DNA of 5,705 bases, from contig JAITUD010000225.1 of assembly GCA_031286555.1 (NCBI GenBank), positions 1 to 5,705 of the forward strand, in the 5' to 3' direction. A program made the translations under genes and the position numbers. Position 1 is the first letter of the stretch, and each line of letters begins with the position of its first letter. This document shows positions 1 through 5,640 of this stretch, one piece after another. The notes under the pieces are model-generated. The model did not search any database. It saw only the letters and a list, made by a program, of their open reading frames with translations, and was not told the origin of the DNA. Source of the stretch: Microbacterium sp. (GTDB lineage: Bacteria > Actinomycetota > Actinomycetes > Actinomycetales > Microbacteriaceae).

Positions 1-1538
1 TGTACCAGGGCGCGCCGATCTTCCCGACCGTGCTGTCGGTGACGGACGGCAGGGGTCGCGATGTGCCCTTCGAGACCGACTCCGACGACGACGTGCTGTT
101 CGTGTCGATCGACGACGACGCGTACAAGCACGGCGCGACGACATACGAGATCACGTACACGATGCGCGACGTCTTCCACACGCCGGATGATGCGGACATC
201 GACGAGTTCTACTGGGACCTGCTCCCCCTGGACTCCACGCAGGACATCGCGGAGTTCACCGGCAGCATCCGGTTCGATGACGCACTGACCGCCGCGAGTG
301 CAGGCGATCCGAGCTGCTATCAGGGCGCCTACGGTGCGACCGGCTCCTGCACGCTGGCCGAGCAGGATGGCGCGTACACCGTCTCCGCGCGCGATCTGCG
401 CGCGGGTCAGGGCGTCACGGTGGCCTTCCCGTTCCAGCCGGGAACGGTCACGCCCTCACCCGCGCTGCAGCCCGATCCCATGACCGACGTCGTGCCCTAC
501 GGCGTCGCCGGTGGCGGGCTGCTGCTCGGCGGTGCCGGGCTGCTCTCCATCGCGGCGATGAAGCGCCGTCACCGCGCGCAGGGTCGTGGTGTGGTCGTCG
601 CGCAGTACGAGGTTCCCGGCGATCTGCCGCCGCTGCTGGCAGCGCAGATCCACGGCAGCAGGGCGAAGGCGGTGCCCGCCGAGATCGTGCACCTGGGCGT
701 GTACGGCGCCCTGCGCATCGAGGACGCGCAGAAGGGGAAGAAGAAGCCGACGCTGCGGCTCATCTCGGCCAAGGGCGCCCTCGACCCTCTCGACGCGATC
801 GCACTCGAGGCGCTGTTCCCGAAGCTGGAGCAGGAGACGGTGGTCGATCTCGCCAAACCCACCGACGCGCTCCCCTCCCGGCTCTCCACGCTGCCCAAGG
901 CCGCGAGCGATGCAGCGACCGAGCGCGGACTCGTCGAGCGGAAGCGGTCCCCGCTCGGGCTGGTGTGCGGCATCCTCGGCGTCCTCGCGGCGCTCGTCGC
1001 CATCGCCATGGCGATCCCCGGTCTCGCCGTGCAGCGTCCCGCCGCGATCGGTGCTTTCGTGATCAGCATCCTGATAGCGGTCGCCGCGATCGGCATCGGC
1101 ATCCGGCTGATGCTGAATACCGCCGTCGTCACCCCGAAGGGTGCCGAGGCACGCGAGCACCTGCTCGGCGTGCGCGAGTACATCCGGCTCGCCGAGGCCG
1201 ATCGCATCCGGATGCTGCAGTCGTACAGCGGCGCGGAGCGCCGGCACGACGGCACGGCCGACATCGTCGTGCTCTACGAGCGACTGCTCCCCTACGCGAT
1301 GCTGTTCGGTCTGGAGAAGGAATGGGCCAAGGTGCTCGAGGTGCAGTACGAGCGACAGGGAGGCGCCCCGGTCTGGTACACCGGCTATGCGATCGGATCC
1401 CTCGGCTCTTCGCTGACACGCATGGGGACGTCTCTCACCGCCACGCCGATCGCGACGTCGTCGTCCTCGTCGAGCGGGTCGTTCGGGGGCGGATTCTCCG
1501 GCGGGGGCGGCGGAGGCGGATTCTCCGGCGGACGCTGA
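1..1538 (+). CDS. DUF2207 domain-containing membrane protein, 5'-truncated by the window edge
   Basis: The frame is open from the first complete codon (position 3) to TGA at 1536-1538, giving 511 visible residues; the true start and any signal peptide lie upstream. In visible numbering, residues 1-155 are a beta-rich, probably extracytoplasmic DUF2207 region. It has the family-like DEFYWDLLP element at about 67-75 and two cysteines (105 and 116) that could form a disulfide. One membrane helix follows at about 162-186, then a cytoplasmic stretch with basic patches, then two helices at about 317-339 and 348-370. The C-terminal part carries YERLLPYAMLFGLEKEWAK (425-443), which is typical of DUF2207 proteins. 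The protein ends in a Ser run and a Gly/Phe/Ser-rich tail (about 486-511), also common in this family and in TPM/YgcG-type proteins. The biochemical function is unknown. It is convergent with the next gene. The family call is secure by pattern; a role should not be inferred. Confidence 0.86.
   Translation, partial: YQGAPIFPTVLSVTDGRGRDVPFETDSDDDVLFVSIDDDAYKHGATTYEITYTMRDVFHTPDDADIDEFYWDLLPLDSTQDIAEFTGSIRFDDALTAASAGDPSCYQGAYGATGSCTLAEQDGAYTVSARDLRAGQGVTVAFPFQPGTVTPSPALQPDPMTDVVPYGVAGGGLLLGGAGLLSIAAMKRRHRAQGRGVVVAQYEVPGDLPPLLAAQIHGSRAKAVPAEIVHLGVYGALRIEDAQKGKKKPTLRLISAKGALDPLDAIALEALFPKLEQETVVDLAKPTDALPSRLSTLPKAASDAATERGLVERKRSPLGLVCGILGVLAALVAIAMAIPGLAVQRPAAIGAFVISILIAVAAIGIGIRLMLNTAVVTPKGAEAREHLLGVREYIRLAEADRIRMLQSYSGAERRHDGTADIVVLYERLLPYAMLFGLEKEWAKVLEVQYERQGGAPVWYTGYAIGSLGSSLTRMGTSLTATPIATSSSSSSGSFGGGFSGGGGGGGFSGGR
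1488..1531 (+). repeat. Short direct repeat encoding the Gly-rich tail of the DUF2207 protein
   Basis: GGCGGATTCTCCGGCGG occurs identically at 1488-1504 and 1515-1531, a 27-base (9-codon) period, encoding two GGFSGG units separated by a glycine run. It lies just before the stop codon. Such tails are typical of DUF2207 proteins, so this is a low-complexity protein element rather than a mobile or regulatory repeat. It could vary in copy number by slippage. Confidence 0.75.
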
Positions 1539-1539
1539 G

Positions 1540-1836
1540 TCAGCCTCCGACGCCGCTCCCGGAACCACTGCGCGGCGCGCCAGGCAGCAGGAAACCCAGC
1601 GTCACGTACAGCAGGGAGCCGACGACGATCGCCAGCCCCACTGTCAGGGCCATGCGGGCGCCCGGCTTCCGCCCGTTCACGCCGCCGACGACGGCCAAGA
1701 CCAGCCCTACCGCGCCGAGGTAGTACGGCCCGAAGATCGATCCGTAGAAGCCGACGGCCACTCCGAGCACTCCGCCGACGGCAAGCGCCGCACGCCGCCA
1801 CCACCGAGCCGATTCACGCCCGACCGCAGCATCCAT
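1540..1836 (-). CDS. Small three-helix membrane protein, hypothetical
   Basis: This 98-residue protein starts with ATG at 1836-1834 and stops with TGA at 1542-1540. An in-frame TGA two codons upstream makes this the most upstream possible start. The ribosome site is weak: GAGG lies only one base away and GGGA lies nine bases away. The N-terminus is short and basic (RWWRR at 11-15). Hydrophobic helices follow at about 16-36, 38-54 and 63-85, with a polar NGRKPGAR loop at 54-61 between the second and third. The tail (87-98) is Gly/Ser-rich. The helix-loop-helix around the loop loosely resembles small DUF4190-like actinobacterial membrane proteins, but I cannot assign a family. It lies downstream of era on the same strand after a 92-base gap, so it may have its own promoter or be reached by read-through. 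Hydrophobic organisation and codon use support a real gene. Confidence 0.72.
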   Translation of the reverse strand: MDAAVGRESARWWRRAALAVGGVLGVAVGFYGSIFGPYYLGAVGLVLAVVGGVNGRKPGARMALTVGLAIVVGSLLYVTLGFLLPGAPRSGSGSGVGG

Positions 1837-1884
1837 GCCTCATCGTCCCATCGAGTAGGAGCCGGCGCTAGGGTGAGCGTTGAA

Positions 1885-1925
1885 GGGAGCGGGATGCGCG
1901 CGCTGAGCGCCCGCGCTTCGCTCCC
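1885..1925 (-). terminator. Candidate terminator hairpin after era
   Basis: Four bases past the era stop codon, the - strand transcript can fold GGGAGCG (1925-1919) against CGCTCCC (1891-1885), a perfect 7-bp outer stem. An inner GCGCG/CGCGC pairing (1916-1912 with 1900-1896) is separated from it by small internal loops. The tract after the stem is only TTCAA, a poor U-run, so this would be an actinobacterial-type weak intrinsic terminator or an mRNA 3' end stabiliser. It is the only strong hairpin I found in the 1837-1928 gap, and it sits where the five-gene operon should end. Confidence 0.45.
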
Positions 1926-1928
1926 CGA

Positions 1929-2825
1929 TCAGAACCCGAGCTTGCCGAGCTGCTTGGGGTCGCGCTGCCACTCCTTGGCGACCTTCACGTGCAGTCCCAG
2001 GAACACGCGCGTGCCGAGAAGCGGCTCGATCTGAGCTCTCGCCCGGGCACCGACGTCGCGCAGGCGGGAGCCCTTGCGGCCGATGATGATCGCCTTCTGG
2101 CTGTCGCGCTCGACCACGATCGAGGCGTGCACGTCGGTGAGGTCGCTGTCCTCACGCGGCGCGATGTCGTCGATCACGACGGCGATCGAGTGCGGCAGCT
2201 CGTCGCGCACGCCCTCCAGCGCCGCCTCGCGGATGATCTCCGCGACCCGGTCCTCGATGGACTCGTCGGTGATGACGCCGTCCTCGTACAGAGCGGGACC
2301 GGTGGGCATGAGCGCGAGCACCTCATCGGCGAGCACGTCCAGCTGGTCGTTCGTGACCGAGGACAGCGGGATGACCGCCGCCCAGTCCTCGCGCAGCGAG
2401 TCGACCTCGATCAGCCGCTCCGTGATCTCGTCACGATCCGCGGCATCCGTCTTGGTGACGATCGCGATCTTCTTCGCTCGCGGGTAGCCGTCGAGCGACG
2501 CCGCGATGCGGCGGTCGCCGGGGCCGACCTTCTCGGTCGCGGGCACGCAGAAGCCGATCACGTCGACGTCGCCGAGCACCTGCTCGACCAGGTCGTTCAG
2601 CCGCTCGCCCAGCAGCGTGCGCGGCTTGTGGATGCCGGGGGTGTCGACGATCACGAGCTGGCCGCCGGGCCGGTTCACGATGCCGCGGATCGCGCGCCGC
2701 GTCGTCTGCGGCTTCTCGCTGGTGATCGCGATCTTCTCGCCCACCAGTGCATTGGTCAGCGTGGACTTGCCCACGTTCGGGCGACCCACGAACGTGACGA
2801 ATCCGCTGCGCTTGTCTTCACTCAT
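1929..2825 (-). CDS. era: GTPase Era, 16S rRNA / 30S subunit maturation factor
   Basis: Era is an essential or near-essential GTPase that binds the 3' end of 16S rRNA and helps complete the small ribosomal subunit. The 298-residue product has the usual Era length. The GTPase domain shows G1 GRPNVGKS (14-21), the switch I region PQTTRR (39-44), G3 DTPG (61-64), G4 TKTD (124-127, in place of the common NKxD) and G5 around SSV (155-157). The C-terminal KH domain begins near DELPHSIAVVID (208-219) and carries the RNA-binding GRKG loop (249-252). ATG at 2825 is chosen because the N-terminus leads directly into the G1 strand and a strong GGAGGAGGAG lies seven bases upstream. It overlaps the preceding gene by 8 bases and is the last gene of the operon. 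YbeY, which cooperates with Era in rRNA maturation in E. coli, is two genes upstream. Confidence 0.97.
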   Translation of the reverse strand: MSEDKRSGFVTFVGRPNVGKSTLTNALVGEKIAITSEKPQTTRRAIRGIVNRPGGQLVIVDTPGIHKPRTLLGERLNDLVEQVLGDVDVIGFCVPATEKVGPGDRRIAASLDGYPRAKKIAIVTKTDAADRDEITERLIEVDSLREDWAAVIPLSSVTNDQLDVLADEVLALMPTGPALYEDGVITDESIEDRVAEIIREAALEGVRDELPHSIAVVIDDIAPREDSDLTDVHASIVVERDSQKAIIIGRKGSRLRDVGARARAQIEPLLGTRVFLGLHVKVAKEWQRDPKQLGKLGF

Positions 2826-4089
2826 CTTCCGACTCCTCCTCCGGCGCCCGCTCCACGAACACCGTAGCGATACCTCTGCCGCGACCGCGCGACGCGCCGC
2901 CGGTGAGCACCAGTCCGTCGACGACGGCCATGGCTCCCGGCTGCGGCACCTGGCCGAGCGCCTTGCCGAGCAGGCCGCCGATCGAATCGACGTCCTCGTC
3001 CTCGAGCTCCAGGTCGAACAGGTCGCCGACGTCCTCCAGCGACAGCCGGGAGTTCACCCGGTACCGTCCGCCGCCGAGCTCGACCACCTCGGCCGGTGCC
3101 CGGTCGTACTCGTCGGCGATCTCGCCGACGAGCTCCTCGATCAGGTCCTCCAGCGTGACCAGCCCCGAGATGCCGCCGTGCTCGTCGATCACCAGGCACA
3201 CGTGCACGGCGTCGCGCTTCATCTGCTGCAGCAGCGTCTCGGCGCGCATCGACTCCGGCACGAACGTCGCCGGACGCGCGATGGGACGCACCGGCGCACC
3301 GCGCCACGCGCTCTCGTCGCGGTACGCGAACTGCACCAGGTCCTTCAGATAGAGCACGCCCACCACGTCGTCGGCGTCGTCGTCGACCACAGGCATCCGC
3401 GAGACGCCCTTCGACAGGAACAGGTCCATCGCCTCGGTCGTCGTGGCCGTGGCATCCACCGCGACCATCTCGGTGCGCGGCACCATGACGGCCCGCACGA
3501 ACTGGTCGGTGAAGTCGAACACCGAGTGGATCAGGTCGCGGTCGTCCTCCTCGATGAGGTCATTCGACGCCGCCTCGTCGACCATGCTGAGCAGCTGCTC
3601 CTCCGAGGCGAAAGTGCTCCGCCCGCCGCCGGGCGTGACACGGCGCCCGAGCGCCACGAGCCCCTGAGCGAGCGGCCCGAGCACCACGCGCACTCCGTGC
3701 ACGACCGGCGCCCAGATCCGCAGCAGCCCGTCGGCGTGATGCCGGCCGAACGACCGGGGGCTCGACCCGACCAGCACGAAGGTGATGCCGGTCATCAGCA
3801 CCGCGGCGGCGAGCATCGCCCACCAGTCGCTGGGCAGCAGCTGCACCAGGGCGACGGTGACCAGCACCGCAGCGGTGGTCTCGGCCAGCACACGCATGAA
3901 CGCGACGGCGTTCACGTGCGCATCGGGATCCTCGGCGATCTTCGCGAGAGCGGAAGCACCCCGTCCCTCTGACGCCATCTCCTCGAGATCGCTGCGCGAG
4001 CTCACCGAGAACGCCGCGTCGACCGCCGCCATCAGGCCGCCGAAGGCGACCAGCAGCACGGCCCCGGCGAGCAGGATTCCGGCGATCAT
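2818..4089 (-). CDS. CNNM/CorC-like hemolysin-family protein with DUF21, CBS pair and CorC_HlyC domains
   Basis: This 423-residue inner-membrane protein belongs to the family variously named hemolysin C, CorC/YbeX-like or CNNM-like; members are implicated in Mg2+/Co2+ transport or its regulation. The N-terminal DUF21 transmembrane part (1-150) shows hydrophobic segments at about 3-26, 63-85, 88-110 and 123-147. The CBS pair follows: CBS1 from MVPRTEM (202-208) to about 262, and CBS2 at about 267-325 with the hallmark DEHGGISGLVTLEDLIEELV (302-321). The C-terminal CorC_HlyC domain is at about 333-413 (RYRVNSRLSLEDV), ending in an acidic tail. ATG at 4089 overlaps the ybeY stop as ATGA and has no convincing Shine-Dalgarno, so initiation probably depends on ybeY translation. 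The order phoH-ybeY-this gene mirrors E. coli ybeZ-ybeY-ybeX, although YbeX lacks the membrane part. The transported ion cannot be read from sequence. Confidence 0.94.
   Translation of the reverse strand: MIAGILLAGAVLLVAFGGLMAAVDAAFSVSSRSDLEEMASEGRGASALAKIAEDPDAHVNAVAFMRVLAETTAAVLVTVALVQLLPSDWWAMLAAAVLMTGITFVLVGSSPRSFGRHHADGLLRIWAPVVHGVRVVLGPLAQGLVALGRRVTPGGGRSTFASEEQLLSMVDEAASNDLIEEDDRDLIHSVFDFTDQFVRAVMVPRTEMVAVDATATTTEAMDLFLSKGVSRMPVVDDDADDVVGVLYLKDLVQFAYRDESAWRGAPVRPIARPATFVPESMRAETLLQQMKRDAVHVCLVIDEHGGISGLVTLEDLIEELVGEIADEYDRAPAEVVELGGGRYRVNSRLSLEDVGDLFDLELEDEDVDSIGGLLGKALGQVPQPGAMAVVDGLVLTGGASRGRGRGIATVFVERAPEEESEDE
2833..2842 (-). promoter_or_regulatory. Ribosome binding site of era inside the upstream gene
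   Basis: GGAGGAGGAG on the - strand, seven bases before the era ATG, is an extended Shine-Dalgarno match. The same bases are the Glu-Glu-Glu codons of the acidic tail of the CBS-domain protein. It fixes the era start at 2825 and implies that era initiation can occur while the upstream frame is still being translated. Confidence 0.85.
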
Positions 4090-4544
4090 CGTCGTCGTTC
4101 GGATGCCGCGAACCCGCGGATCAGCTCCTTCTGAAGCCCGAACATCTCACGCTCCTCGTCCGGCTCGGCGTGGTCGAACCCGAGCAGATGCAGCAGCCCG
4201 TGGGTCGTCAGCAGGATCAGCTCGTCCATCAGCGCGTGACCGGCGGTCTGCGCCTGCGACTCGGCGACCTGCGGGCAGAGCACGATGTCGCCGAGCAGTC
4301 CGGGCGGGGTCGGGTGGTCCTCACTGCCCGGCCGCAGCTCGTCCATCGGGAAGCTCAGCACGTCGGTCGGGCCGGGCTCGTCCATCCACTGCACGTGCAG
4401 CGACTCCATCGCGCCCTCGTCCACGAGGACGATCGCGACCTCGGCGTCCGGGCTGACGTGCAGCTGGGCCAGGTTGTACTCCGTGAGCCGCTGCAGCACG
4501 GTCTCGTCGACAGAGACGGCGGACTCGTTGTTGATCTCGATCAT
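4086..4544 (-). CDS. ybeY: Endoribonuclease YbeY, rRNA maturation factor
   Basis: YbeY is a single-domain metal-dependent endoribonuclease needed for 16S rRNA 3'-end maturation and ribosome quality control. The 152-residue product has the normal family size. It shows GPTDVLSFP (58-66), LLGDIVL (83-89) and the zinc-binding motif with His115, His119 and His125 (HGLLHLLGFDH, 115-125), all intact. The frame is open for another 67 codons upstream, but that stretch is the phoH coding region in another frame and lacks family similarity. ATG at 4544, with AGGA six bases upstream and the conserved MIEINNES start, is the clear choice. It begins 16 bases after phoH ends and its TGA overlaps the next gene's ATG. 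By motif alignment, the position of the conserved E. coli arginine (Arg59) is Met54 here; I recall the same WMD arrangement in other actinobacteria. Confidence 0.96.
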   Translation of the reverse strand: MIEINNESAVSVDETVLQRLTEYNLAQLHVSPDAEVAIVLVDEGAMESLHVQWMDEPGPTDVLSFPMDELRPGSEDHPTPPGLLGDIVLCPQVAESQAQTAGHALMDELILLTTHGLLHLLGFDHAEPDEEREMFGLQKELIRGFAASERRR

Positions 4545-4550
4545 GAAAGG

Positions 4551-4560
4551 TCCTGTCTCC
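4551..4560 (-). promoter_or_regulatory. Ribosome binding site of ybeY
   Basis: The 16-base gap between phoH and ybeY contains GGAGACAGGA on the - strand. The AGGA core (4554-4551) is six bases from the ATG at 4544. This supports the short ybeY start over the long upstream extension of the same frame, and it shows that ybeY can recruit ribosomes on its own. Confidence 0.7.
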
Positions 4561-5640
4561 TCAAGAAACGCCGCGCTTCGGCATCCGGTCCCTCGGGCCG
4601 GGCCGCATGCCGGAGCGCCGGTCGGCGCGGTTCGCGAACTCATGCGCCTGCTCGCGCTCCGCCCTGGCGGCGGTGCGCTGCTCGTCGTACTCGCTGTACG
4701 CGTCGACGATCCGTCCCACCAGCGTGTGGCGCACGACGTCGTCACTGGTCAGCCGCGAGAAGTGGATGTCGTCGATGTCCTTCAGCACCCGCGTCACCAG
4801 ACGCAGGCCCGACGCCCCCTGCGGCAGATCGACCTGGGTGATGTCGCCGGTGACGACCATCTTGGTGCCGAAGCCCAGACGGGTCAGGAACATCTTCATC
4901 TGCTCGGGCGTGGTGTTCTGCGCCTCGTCGAGCACGACGAAGGAGTCGTTCAACGTCCTTCCGCGCATGTACGCGAGCGGGGCGACCTCGATGGTGCCGC
5001 TGGCCATCAGCCGGGGCACGATCTCGGGGTCCATCATCTCGTTCAACGCGTCGTACAGCGGCCGCAGGTACGGGTCGATCTTGTCGGTGAGGGTTCCGGG
5101 CAGGAAGCCCAGCCGCTCCCCCGCCTCGACGGCCGGACGCGTCAGGATGATGCGCTCGACCTCCTTGCGCTGCAGCGCCTGCACGGCCTTCGCCATCGCC
5201 AGGTAGGTCTTTCCTGTGCCGGCGGGGCCGATGCCGAAGACGATCGTGTTCTCCTCGATCGCGTCGACGTACTCCTTCTGCCCGAGGGTCTTCGGACGGA
5301 TCACGCGTCCGCGCGTGGCCAGGATCGCCTCGCCGAGCACCTCGCTGGGGCGCGGGCCGTCGTCCTGCCGCAGGATGCGGGCGGAGCTGGACACGTCGCT
5401 CGGCGCAAGGTCGTGCCCGGCGCGGGTCAGCGTGATCAGCTCGTCGACGAGGGTCTTCGCCGCGGCGACCTCGGCGTCGGAGCCGCTCAGGGTGATCTCG
5501 TTGCCTCGCACGAGCACCTGCACGGCCGGATGCTCCTTCTCGAGCATCCGCAGCAGGCGGTCCTGCGGGCCGAGCAGCTGCACCATGGCTACGCCGTCGA
5601 CGAGCAGGCGCTCGGTGCGTTCGGGGGTGTCAGAAGCCAA
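4561..5640 (-). CDS. phoH: PhoH family ATPase (PhoH1/YbeZ type)
   Basis: This is a 359-residue P-loop ATPase of the YbeZ/PhoH family, predicted to be an RNA-associated NTPase or helicase that partners YbeY. Residues 15-75 form a KH-like N-terminal module (VRGNEITLSG at 44-53). The ATPase core has Walker A GPAGTGKT (138-145), the RPAVEAGERLGFLPG element (168-182), Walker B VVLDEAQ (235-241; Asp238, Glu239) and TGDITQVDLP (264-273). The tail from about 320 is charged, basic and probably disordered. There is no PIN domain, so it is not the PhoH2 toxin-like type. The start is TTG at 5640, with GGAGGA eight bases upstream, and it overlaps the HIT gene by 11 bases. An internal ATG (Met19) would cut into the KH-like module. 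Despite the name, a link to phosphate starvation is not implied here. Confidence 0.95.
   Translation of the reverse strand: MASDTPERTERLLVDGVAMVQLLGPQDRLLRMLEKEHPAVQVLVRGNEITLSGSDAEVAAAKTLVDELITLTRAGHDLAPSDVSSSARILRQDDGPRPSEVLGEAILATRGRVIRPKTLGQKEYVDAIEENTIVFGIGPAGTGKTYLAMAKAVQALQRKEVERIILTRPAVEAGERLGFLPGTLTDKIDPYLRPLYDALNEMMDPEIVPRLMASGTIEVAPLAYMRGRTLNDSFVVLDEAQNTTPEQMKMFLTRLGFGTKMVVTGDITQVDLPQGASGLRLVTRVLKDIDDIHFSRLTSDDVVRHTLVGRIVDAYSEYDEQRTAARAEREQAHEFANRADRRSGMRPGPRDRMPKRGVS
5527..5550 (-). repeat. Perfect 9-bp inverted repeat within phoH
   Basis: CGGATGCTC (5527-5535) and GAGCATCCG (5542-5550) are perfect inverted copies separated by six bases, so the phoH mRNA can form a 9-bp stem with a hexaloop about 90 bases after the start codon. 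It encodes RMLEKEHP (residues 31-38). Each arm contains the hexamer GGATGC/GCATCC that is over-represented across the window. There is no following U-run, so it is not an intrinsic terminator. Function, if any, is unknown. Confidence 0.6.

Noticed and set aside
1456..1483. CGTCGTCGTC-like triplet run
   Set aside because: It encodes the Ser run before the Gly-rich tail of the DUF2207 protein; it is short and mixed in codon use, not a microsatellite of note.
456..1568. Long - strand open frame (370 codons) opposite the DUF2207 gene
   Set aside because: Low-complexity Arg/Gly/Asp/Glu-rich translation with no family pattern; it spans the convergent junction and overlaps the small membrane protein.
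1861..1884. Possible promoter elements in the gap before the small membrane gene (TAGCGC-like -10 on -, TAGGGT on +)
   Set aside because: No -35 at proper spacing on either strand, and the + strand reading would have no gene downstream; too weak to annotate.
2506..3972. Long + strand open frame (488 codons) opposite the CBS-domain gene and the start of era
   Set aside because: A shadow frame rich in His/Arg/Asp/Val/Leu; the opposite strand carries clear DUF21, CBS, CorC_HlyC and GTPase motifs.
4545..4745. 67-codon N-terminal extension of the ybeY frame
   Set aside because: It is the phoH 3' region read in another frame; the conserved YbeY N-terminus starts at ATG 4544, which has its own ribosome site.
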